A DNA stretch of 64,000 bases from contig NC_081412.1 of the NCBI RefSeq assembly GCF_030272615.1, positions 540,782,335 through 540,846,334 on the forward strand. The letters run 5' to 3'. The stretch is from Cryptomeria japonica (taxonomy: Eukaryota; Streptophyta; Pinopsida; Cupressales; Cupressaceae). Below are positions 56,094-64,000 of the stretch, in pieces; the first letter of the stretch is position 1, and the number at the start of each line of letters is the position of its first letter. The notes under the pieces were generated by a model. That model was given only the letters and a program-made list of their open reading frames with translations. It searched no databases and had not been told where the DNA came from. The position numbers and the translations under genes were made by a program.

Positions 56094-59000
56094 TTAGGTT
56101 GCCTTTTGTGAAGACATGAATCCTTGAAATTTCCGGATGCTCGCTTGTAGTTCCTCGGGATTCGGTTCATGAGTGTTCTTAGCAACTACCATAGTCTTCA
56201 CAATAGTGTCGTGACAGCGGAGGAGCGCGGAATTGTCTCTATCCAGGATGGACTGGATCTCATGCAAAAAGGCTTGATGTTTCATCAATGCTTGAATTGA
56301 AACTGCCGAGAATTGTTCACTCCTCCATTCACCATGAATCCTCATCTGTAAGTCCGCAAGAACTTCTTCTTCTGGAATTAGCTCTCCATCCTGACTTACT
56401 ATATTGCAAGAGGCCCTTTCACAATGTGAGACAATACCTTGATAAACTTCATTCCGGAATCTCCTTGCATCACTGATCTCTTCGATGAGGGACTTAAGAA
56501 CAAGGGTTTTGTTTTCCATGAGTTCCTCATATTCCAAGTACATGACCCTGGAAGAGATGATGGTGTGCTCCTGCAAAATACTCAGCTGTTGTTGGGGCAT
56601 GGTACGCCAGATTGCCAGACTTTTCTCAACACTTTCCAGATTCTTTTTGAAAGTGTTAGAAGTCTGATCCAATTTCTCCTCAATGGTTTCCAGCTTAGAC
56701 ATTATTTGAAAAATGTCTTTTATCACTTGCACGCATTGATCATGAAGGTGATCAATCCAGGAATCCAGTGCTTGTACTTTTTGAGCAGCCCTTTCTACTC
56801 CACGAATCGATTCTTGGGAACCGGAAGAACCTATGGAGTTACTCCCTTCAGCAGCAGGTTTTGTGATTTTATTGATGGCTGCCATGAGCTGTCGGTTTTC
56901 TTCTTCTAGCTTGTCTTTCTTTGCAAGAAGATCGTCACACCTTTGCACTAGTGAAGCAACAGAAAACTGAGCATCATGTTTAATGACTTCATGTGTTTGC
57001 TTGCCCAATTCTACCCTTGTAACCTTATAATCAGCAGCTGACATTTCATCAAGTGGTTTATCTGCAATAGGTTCCACAATTTCAGCTACTTTCATCTTGT
57101 TGCTATCAACAGTTACCCTGGAAATAGTCTTCGCCTTCTTAGCAACTTTGGATCTGGACTGTTTGAGTTGCTGGTAGTCGAAGGCATCAGGTGAGATCTC
57201 TTTCTTCTTTCTTTTCGGGGTGAAAGAACTAAGCCATGGAGGCAAAGTCATCAACTCACTTCCTGTAACAGCTGTAGGCAAAGGAGAAGCAGTTTCTGTT
57301 TGAATCACTGTGGTCACCCTGGGAGGAATATCTGTTTGAATAGCGACTATGTTTTGCTCAGTTACCAACGGACATGAAGATTGCCTCATGAATTCTTCAA
57401 AACCAGAAGTGGAAGTATCAATTTCTGATAACTGAATGCAAGTGGGATTATCTTCAGGAACTTCCAACACACTTTCTCGTTGTTGCTCAGGAGAAGGTCC
57501 GTATGCTGAAATGGGAACTGCGTTCTGAGGAGACTCATCAATGAGCAAATCAGGGGGAGAAAGAGGCGTCTCAATAGAAACTGGAGGAATGACCTCATGA
57601 GGCGTGTCTGAAACTGGAGACTTAGGCGCATCATCAGATTGCTGCCCCTCTTCTGGATTATCTAGATCGATCACCCGAACATGGAACCGTGATTTCTCCT
57701 TCCCACGAGTAGTTGTCTCCTCAGGAGGAAGCACTACTGCACGACTAACTCGTAACTTGATCCTTGTGCTTGAAGATGAAGCACCCTCCTTATTATCAAT
57801 CTGAATCTCAGACTTTCGTCCAAGAGGCCCTGTAGAATCATCTTCTTTACCAACCTTCATTTTGATAAGTCTAACAGCATTGCTTTTCAACCATGCGTTA
57901 GTGTTGGCCAAGATAGGCTGAAATCTGTCAAGAATGGAGACGCACTCTTTATGTGACCATTGGATCAAAGGAAGTGGAGCTTCCTCAACCCTCCGTGAAG
58001 TGTATTCAGGATCAAGTATACGCCCATCATCAATCATCCCTTGTGGGATATCTGCCAAGTTCAAGTCAACAATTTGCTCAACAGTGAGCCTGCAGTAATC
58101 CATCTTCAGGACTTCAGCTTCTATGCGGAGATCTGCCCAGATGTCTTCAATGCGATGAACATGTACAAAGGATTTTTTGATCTTTTCCTTCATACCTCTA
58201 TAATCAAAATCAGCTCTAGGTTTGAACCTCTTAAGCTTGATTTCCTGCAATTCAACCTCCATGGCCTTAGCCTTCACAGATGTGACAAGGGAGTATCGAC
58301 CAATTTTCAACGGATTTGTGCTGGAGATCCCCATTCCAACCTTGTGTCTAGCAGACTGAAGAGTATGAACAGCCATAATCTGTCTACCCAACTCCATAAG
58401 AATTATCCTATCGGTCGGGTATCTTGGTAGCATGTATGGTTGTCCATCATAGCACCCAATCCTCATGTAGGTGAAGGTGGGAAATTGCAGGAATAAGCAC
58501 CCATACTCAGATACCTTGACCCATGCCTCATCTGATACTCGCTTATTTCTGAGATCCATGTCAAACTGACACATAAAATATCCAAAGAATGCGTCTTGGA
58601 CTCTTCTAAAATGTAGTCTGCTAGGTTTCAAAGGCAGCTGGTCATAATATTCCCAAACTGGTATGAGAGAGCGATCACCCTTGGTAGAAAGACCTGGAAA
58701 GTGTCTAAGTGATGCTGCTAAATATACCAAATAAGAATTCATAAAGAAGGTCATAGTGGTAGGAACCGCTGCAAGTTGTTCGCACAAAGCATCGCTGATG
58801 ATTTCACCCCATGAAATGTGATGCGACTGCCGTATGAACATGATGAATTGATACATCCATGGCTCAAAGACATTAGAGTGCTCAAGGCCTAACATTCTGC
58901 TGAGAAGAGTGATGGTGTCTCCTATCTCCCACTTGAAATCACAACGGTACAACTTTGCCCATCTTGAGAAGGAAGGACGTGGCTCATGAATCCACCTATT

Positions 59001-59873
59001 GATGTGGCGCTTGCAATCTTTTTCTCTTTTCACATAATACTCTGCTGCACTTTCTTTGGTGATTTCCATGTAAACAGGTGCAGGAGGTATTTTGAAGACC
59101 TTCTCGATTGTATCCGCATCAAGACGAATTATGGCTTCACCATCATCATTTTTTATGACTCTTGACTCTTTGTCAAAATGATGGGCGCATGCAAGAACAA
59201 ATTCAGGTTCTAGGGCAGCCACTGGGAAAGAAGACGCATGATGGATATGGCTGTCCAACAGCCGCTGCAAGTTGTTATCCTGTGGATCTTCTACCCTGTG
59301 AATGAATTTTGCCATATCAACATGCCCTATTTCTGTGTCCCTGATGCGATCCAATGGCGAGGAGACCTGGGAAGGTGTAACCTCATTCTGGTATTTATCA
59401 TATTTGTATTTCATTTTCTTTGGAGTTGGCGATGCCGGCAAATCTGACATTGATTGCGAACCTGGAATGCTGTGATGAAGACTTAAAAGGGTTAAGGCCA
59501 CATCATAATCAGCTGCAAATATCATTCTTTCTTTTTTCAAATGGGTAAAACTTCGATCTCTGAATTTCACGGTTTTGTGAGAAGAAGAGAGAAGACATGT
59601 AGAAATGGGAAAATCTTGACTTTGACCAATTTCGGATCTTGGGGGAATTTTCGCAAGTATACAAGTTGGAAAGTACATACATGCAATCGGGATTTTAAAA
59701 CCCGAATACAAGTATACTTGTAAATTCGAAAATGGAGAAACGGATGAAAAATGGGATTTTGACTTGCGGGAAATGATGGAAATGGAAAGTGCGGATATGG
59801 GGAACGTGAATGGATAGAAATGGGAATATCCAGGATAGTCATTTTCATGAAAATGGGAAGATCTTTTCAACAT
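56094..59873 (-). CDS. Large uninterrupted ORF, 1,259 codons, retroelement-associated protein of unknown function
   Basis: Open from 59873 to the stop at 56094. The likely true start is Met117 (59525) or Met142. The first 116 codons lie in the same GGGTTTTAAAACCCG/ACTTGTA repeat sequence as the untranslated leader and read as low-quality hydrophobic sequence. From Met117 the product is 1,143 residues. Residues 150-620 are globular: RLDADTIEKVFKIP at about 250-263, ISWGEIISDALCEQL at 353-367, MRIGCYDGQPYMLPRYPTDR at 470-489. Residues 690-890 are disordered and acidic/Pro-rich with basic patches (KRKKKE at 888-893). Residues 970-1130 are coiled-coil (DDLLAKKDKLEEENRQL; KLETIEEKLDQT). No transposase, RT, capsid or enzyme motif is recognised. 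The layout matches the extra coding region of the gypsy element at 23211-25791. Conservation of such a long frame among dead elements suggests recent selection or a recent insertion. Confidence 0.75.
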   Translation of the reverse strand: MLKRSSHFHENDYPGYSHFYPFTFPISALSISIISRKSKSHFSSVSPFSNLQVYLYSGFKIPIACMYFPTCILAKIPPRSEIGQSQDFPISTCLLSSSHKTVKFRDRSFTHLKKERMIFAADYDVALTLLSLHHSIPGSQSMSDLPASPTPKKMKYKYDKYQNEVTPSQVSSPLDRIRDTEIGHVDMAKFIHRVEDPQDNNLQRLLDSHIHHASSFPVAALEPEFVLACAHHFDKESRVIKNDDGEAIIRLDADTIEKVFKIPPAPVYMEITKESAAEYYVKREKDCKRHINRWIHEPRPSFSRWAKLYRCDFKWEIGDTITLLSRMLGLEHSNVFEPWMYQFIMFIRQSHHISWGEIISDALCEQLAAVPTTMTFFMNSYLVYLAASLRHFPGLSTKGDRSLIPVWEYYDQLPLKPSRLHFRRVQDAFFGYFMCQFDMDLRNKRVSDEAWVKVSEYGCLFLQFPTFTYMRIGCYDGQPYMLPRYPTDRIILMELGRQIMAVHTLQSARHKVGMGISSTNPLKIGRYSLVTSVKAKAMEVELQEIKLKRFKPRADFDYRGMKEKIKKSFVHVHRIEDIWADLRIEAEVLKMDYCRLTVEQIVDLNLADIPQGMIDDGRILDPEYTSRRVEEAPLPLIQWSHKECVSILDRFQPILANTNAWLKSNAVRLIKMKVGKEDDSTGPLGRKSEIQIDNKEGASSSSTRIKLRVSRAVVLPPEETTTRGKEKSRFHVRVIDLDNPEEGQQSDDAPKSPVSDTPHEVIPPVSIETPLSPPDLLIDESPQNAVPISAYGPSPEQQRESVLEVPEDNPTCIQLSEIDTSTSGFEEFMRQSSCPLVTEQNIVAIQTDIPPRVTTVIQTETASPLPTAVTGSELMTLPPWLSSFTPKRKKKEISPDAFDYQQLKQSRSKVAKKAKTISRVTVDSNKMKVAEIVEPIADKPLDEMSAADYKVTRVELGKQTHEVIKHDAQFSVASLVQRCDDLLAKKDKLEEENRQLMAAINKITKPAAEGSNSIGSSGSQESIRGVERAAQKVQALDSWIDHLHDQCVQVIKDIFQIMSKLETIEEKLDQTSNTFKKNLESVEKSLAIWRTMPQQQLSILQEHTIISSRVMYLEYEELMENKTLVLKSLIEEISDARRFRNEVYQGIVSHCERASCNIVSQDGELIPEEEVLADLQMRIHGEWRSEQFSAVSIQALMKHQAFLHEIQSILDRDNSALLRCHDTIVKTMVVAKNTHEPNPEELQASIRKFQGFMSSQKAT

Positions 59874-60830
59874 GTAATCCGGTTTTCAAAACACGAATTT
59901 GCAAGAGAGAGGTATTTCACATTTTTCAAGCTTGGAAATTTAACCAAAAATGATTAAATTTCTCAACCGTAAGGGAAGAACAACAATTTCCAGCGAACTT
60001 GTAATCGAGATTAAAAATCCCGAATACTAGCTAAGATGGAATTTTGAGAAGAATAATGCAATTTAACAATTGCATTTCAAAGGGAAGATTTGTTTCATGA
60101 AAACCAATTTTAAGGGAAGAACAACACATGTGAAGAATGCAATTAATAACAAAAAATGAAGAAAACATGAAAATAAAAAGAAGAGAAGAAAGGAAGAACA
60201 TACCTTGATTGGAAAATCAAAATGCTTCTCCAACAATGCAATACTTCTTGAGATGAAGAAGCAAAACTGAACTTTTAAACCCTTATCACGTTTTTGTGAA
60301 AATGCCCCCAAAAATGGTAGCAATCTTAAACTTGCAAGAGTAAAATGCCAATGAAAGTGTTCATTTCAAGTTTGTTGCAGCAAAACGATTAAGGTATTTG
60401 CTAAAGCAATAATACCAAAGGTGTTTGAAGAGGTATCAATGCCAAAAAACGCAGCCAAGAGAGTCACGTTTTTGTGAAAAAACGTGGCATTCATTACACA
60501 TTCAATGCACCATTAAATGGTGCGAACCTGCTCTTACCCTCCACGCCTTAGGAAGAAAGGCCAAAACGATTTAGGAGTGTGGGCAACATTGAAGATTTAA
60601 CCGCTCAAATCGTGGCATTCATGAGGCACGTTAAAAAAAAACGCAGTTGCTGTTTCTTAGGGTAAAAACCAGCGGATTTGTCTTTGAAATGGCATGATAG
60701 ATGTCAAAAAATGCAAGAAGATAGGATGCAAACTCAAAACGCCCCCATCATCCAACGATTCATCCACGAATTTCGCCTTGAAAAAGTCCAAAATCGCTTC
60801 ATTCTTGCATTTCGGGTTTTGAAAAATGAA
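59874..60830 (-). other. Leader upstream of the large ORF
   Basis: AT-rich, with scattered AAAACGNGGCATT and CCCGAAT blocks. No separate gene is recognised; short minus-strand ORFs are not convincing. Confidence 0.45.
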
Positions 60831-61210
60831 TGACAAGTTCGATTTTCTTCAAAAGGAAGCAAATCGGGTTTTAAACATAAAATGACAAGTTCGATTTTCT
60901 CCTTTTTCCTTTTCATGCTCAAAATCGGGTTTTAAATATAAAACAACAAGTTTAAAATTTCACTTTTTCACTCATTAAGCCAAAATCGGGTTTTTTTGGA
61001 CAAATAACAAGTTTAAAAATTGTCAAAAATGAACTTTATGTTAAAATCGGGTTTTAAAAGACAAACTGCAAGTTTAAAAATACTTGTAAGGGGGAAATAA
61101 AATCCCTACAACAAGTATTAAACACTTGCACACATGTAATGGGGATTTAAAATCCCTATTACATGTAAAACCCATTAAAGTAGGGGTTTTTTGGACAAAC
61201 TGCAAGTTTA
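60831..61210 (-). repeat. Tandem AAAATCGGGTTTTAAA repeats with palindromes
   Basis: Five or so units of about 60-70 bp carry AATCGGGTTTTAAA and ACAAGTT(T/C) landmarks. They are followed by near-perfect palindromes: 61132-61166 (ACATGTAATGGGGATTT and its complement) and a second around 61083-61118 (ACTTGTA..GGG/CCCTACAACAAGT). A variant, GGGATTTTAAAACCCG, extends into the 5' part of the large ORF (59690-59705). Confidence 0.75.
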
Positions 61211-62526
61211 CTTGCAGTTGAGCTAAAAAACCCCTATTTTAACTAAAAATGACCAAAAAACAACAAAAAGATAAAAACATTAAATGGGAAACTTAAAATA
61301 AATTACAAGTGACATATTTGAAATAAAAAATGCACATGTAAGTGATCAAAAATTCCCCTACAAAGACCACAACAATGAATATCATTAAAACTTGCATTTT
61401 GAAGAAAATTCTCCACCTGCAGTCTGGGTTTTAAAACCCGAAATTGAAGGAAAGGCATGGCAAACGAACCCAGAATTGGACGAAATTTGAAACGTAGTTC
61501 GAGAATGGACTGAGGATTAAGCTAGTCCAAGGATTAGTCAAAATTTCGCCTCGGGAAGCGTGTCATAGAGTAATAATTTTCATTTTTCATAAAAATTCCA
61601 TCGTAGTGGTCCTTCATTTTTGGGAACAAAAATGAGGACAACACAATACATTAATAATATCACAGTATAATTGCCTAAACTAGAGGGTGCATCCAAGAGT
61701 CAGGAAACTGTTTAATGAGTTAACAATAATATCTAGTTAGAAGTGAAGCTCTTCATTAAGGGCTATTTGGAGAGGGATGAATGCAAGAGAAGACAAACCA
61801 AGTTGTAAATAAATAAATCAAAAAGATTAGTCACCAGTGGGTAAGATGGAAGGGACCTGACTGTTCAAGGAAGCCGATCCCTATGAAAAGACACCACCCT
61901 TATGGTCATTCGATGGGAATAAATAGCAGGGATGTGAGGACTCCAGGGGGCATGGATGATTTTATTCTTATATTGAATTCAAATTAAGAACTCAGATTGA
62001 GCCACAGTGTCATGAAGGCAATAGACGCATGAACAACCAATGTATCATCAGGAGCAGCACATTGAAGAAGCTAACCGCATGAGCATAAGATCCTGAACAG
62101 AGACACTGATCCAATACAGGCAAATGCAAGATTTCTGTTCGTATGAATACATTACTCATAATCTGAAACAGAGATAAAATATTGAAGTTCTGATTCTCTC
62201 TTCGCACATCCAATTCCATTGTTATTTTGTATATATACCACTGCAAATCAGTTACTCCTAGTTAGTCCTACTTATAAAAGGGAGGTTCAATTCGTAGGGG
62301 AACTTGAAGAAATATATCAGGAAACATATACTAAGCAGTCTAATAAGCTCAAATCCTAAATTCTAGAAGTCAGAATATATATCAGATCTCTCTTGGGACA
62401 AATTAGCAGAACTCATATCAGACCTTTGGCGGATATCATGTATATTATATCAGTTATTTCTTTTCTGTGCATAAGGTTCACTAAATTGCTAATTGAATAG
62501 AGATATGCTTGAATTATCAAAGGGGA
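61211..62526. other. Noncoding stretch
   Basis: Nothing recognised apart from one more GGGTTTTAAAACCCG palindrome at about 61426. I looked for an LTR and primer site for the large-ORF element here and found none that is convincing. Confidence 0.45.
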
Positions 62527-62534
62527 TGTAATTG

Positions 62535-62739
62535 TGATGTCCCAGCCTAAAATGTTGCAGTGGTGCGGATTCTCACTGGGCGTATACGTGGGGCTGGGAC
62601 CCACCCACGATCGGGCAGCCACGTGTCCACAAGGGGCCTGACTTGCACTTGCACTATGGTGGGAAATAAACCCCACTCTTAATGCTGGTGGATGCCATTC
62701 ACCACAAGTATGGGCTTTTAGTGTAGTGGTTGCCTTGCT
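62535..62739 (+). repeat. Short GC-rich LTR-like block before a Met-tRNA primer site
   Basis: TGATGTCCCAGCC at 62535 starts a GC-richer 205-bp block that is followed at 62740 by TGGTATCAAAGC, one base off the usual primer site. The far end does not finish in CA, so this is tentative; it could also be a small TRIM-type element. Confidence 0.4.
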
Positions 62740-62807
62740 TGGTATCAAAGCTTTGATTCTGCCAGCCTGAGGGTAGAAGTCAGTTGCTTCAGTTGCCGAT
62801 TACATCA

Positions 62808-63143
62808 ATGGCTAGAATGAAGGATGGAAGATTATTAACTACCTTCCTTCCAGCTTCACCAGTGAAGGAAAAGGTACCTAGCTAGGAGAAAATAACGAAG
62901 GGCCTTGCAAGGTTAAGAGAAATACAACAACAAAACAATCGAGAATTGCAACATTTTGATGATTCACATTTAAGGAAATTTGGGTACTCAAAGGTTTCAT
63001 CTCCATCTACAAGGACAATTAAGAAACCTCATTCCATGGCAACAAATGATGCAATTATGAGCAGCTACTATAAGTATTGCTCCCTTCCTAAGAAGATATG
63101 TGACCTCCTTTACACAATTTATGGGTGCACCCGAAGAGGATGA
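62808..63143 (+). pseudogene. Gag-like N-terminal fragment
   Basis: ATG 69 bp after the primer site; the frame MARMKDGRLLTTFLPASPVK continues after one TAG into a Gln/Asn-rich helix (ARLREIQQQNNRELQHFDD) and stops at 63141. Position suggests the start of a gag, but no capsid signature is reached before the neighbouring LTR. Confidence 0.4.
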
Positions 63144-63255
63144 TGATGATTTGGTACCTGTAGGTTCAAATCAACAGTGTAAGAGGAAAGATTATTCCAA
63201 TGAAGTATGCAAAAATCTACATGAATAGTTTGATAAACATGCAAATCTGGTTATG

Positions 63256-63898
63256 TAAAGTTATTTCAATTTCAATTAAAGAACAAGTTATGAACTATGA
63301 ATGCTATATATGGATATGAGGAATTATGTCAATGTCTAATAATTCTGATCGGTGCCTTTACAATTATACCATTAACACAATGCTGATTATCGGTTCAAAA
63401 ACCCCCGATAGCATATTGTAATATCATAATATAATGACTGATCAATATAATGAATCAGTTCATATAAACACCGATGATTCAAAGTGCACGATGTATATAA
63501 TCCAACCGGTGCATTTGTTAACCAATGTTAATGCCAAATGAAGCGGTGTATTCATTAAACCCGATAACAAATATGCCCGATATAATTAAGCCCGATAACA
63601 GATGTGAATCGGTGCCAATGTTTATGCACCCGATAGCAAGTATGTATCGGCGAATTTAACCCGATAACTTATAGCATTTAATATGCTATCGGGTTAATAC
63701 CCCGATAGCATATTAATGCCAATTAACAATTGACATTAATATGCTATCGGGTTGTTAGCCCGATAGCATAATGATAAGCAATGTTTGTACAATCCGATAA
63801 TCATATGCAATATAAATCAGACATGAAGCATGTAGATAAATAATAGAACAAGGAAGGTTAGGAAGATCTTATCTTGCATAAGCTACCATGCATTAACA
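63256..63898 (-). repeat. 3' LTR of a minus-strand Copia element entering from the right
   Basis: On the minus strand it starts TGTTAATGCATGG directly after CTAAGAGGGAG, the same junction as at 34870. It contains two large palindromes, AATATGCTATCGGG/CCCGATAGCATATT (63680-63714) and TATGCTATCGGG/CCCGATAGCATA (63740-63770), and many CCGATA repeats. The left border (about 63256) is not fixed. The body lies beyond the window. Confidence 0.65.
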
Positions 63899-64000
63899 CT
63901 CCCTCTTAGCTTTGGAAGATAGATAAGGCAACCTGCATCACATTTCCTTTTCATAACTAAGATAATGTCAGTCAGCAAAAATCATTTATACATGAGAAGT
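63899..64000 (-). other. Polypurine tract and 3' body of the same Copia element
   Basis: GCTAAGAGGGAG on the minus strand (63899-63910), then about 90 bp of element interior without coding sequence. Confidence 0.6.

Noticed and set aside
59525-59873. Hydrophobic N-terminus as a signal peptide or membrane anchor
   Set aside because: It coincides with leader-type palindromic repeats and is probably untranslated.

Overview
The window is a repeat-rich stretch of a nuclear plant genome. It has AT-rich spacer, almost no host genes, and many layers of LTR retrotransposons and hAT transposon remains. The initiator-Met-tRNA-type primer sites (TGGTATCAGAGC), the very long LTRs (about 1-2 kb) beginning TGTAATGTCCCC, and the nested old insertions suggest a large, slowly purged genome such as a conifer. 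That is an inference from style; no host gene here fixes the species. I see no rRNA, tRNA or CRISPR array and no complete host gene.

Layout: 1.5-3.9 kb holds pieces of a hAT transposase gene broken by LTR insertions. 3.9-6.2 kb is retroelement sequence with an array of about 18 GAGCGAA/hairpin units. A long LTR starting near 6.2 kb is split by a complete 4.66-kb Copia element (7146-11803, TSD ATCAA) that has lost nearly all its own genes and carries two host-gene fragments. One is a DCN1-like (cullin neddylation) fragment and the other is probably from an OTU deubiquitinase. 12.3-13.8 kb is a hAT deletion derivative. 17-19 kb has an orphan exon-like ORF and a PIF1-like helicase scrap. 19.6-21.8 kb is a long LTR-like block full of hairpins.

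The centre (21.8-36.2 kb) is a tandem Copia array. It runs LTR, gag, pol scrap, LTR, gag. The first gag is split by a 9.7-kb Ty3/gypsy element (22859-32566, TSD CTATT), and the second gag is cut by the first bases of the same gypsy LTR at the identical nucleotide. The gypsy therefore came first and the block was duplicated later. The gypsy encodes gag-protease-RT-RNase H-integrase in one frame (five in-frame stops). Downstream of integrase on the same strand it has an extra region for an acidic, coiled-coil protein.

36-45 kb holds gypsy and Copia gag scraps, several LTRs and small tandem duplications. 45.65-47.24 kb contains three phase-compatible exon-like segments, the best candidate for a piece of a host gene. 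48.6-53.6 kb has a LINE RT scrap and a gypsy body interrupted by a 1.7-kb solo LTR (TSD GTATA), then another long LTR interrupted by a 365-bp solo LTR (TSD TTCTG).

55.2-61.4 kb is the most unusual unit. It is a 1,259-codon uninterrupted ORF on the minus strand (likely start at codon 117) encoding a globular domain, a disordered acidic middle and a C-terminal coiled coil. It is flanked by an array of CTCAAAGACTT motifs on one side and a hairpin-rich leader with AAAATCGGGTTTTAAA repeats on the other. Its domain order resembles the extra region of the 22.9-32.6 kb gypsy, so I infer that both belong to one retroelement-associated protein family. The right edge holds the 5' end of another LTR element and the 3' LTR of a minus-strand Copia element with large palindromes.
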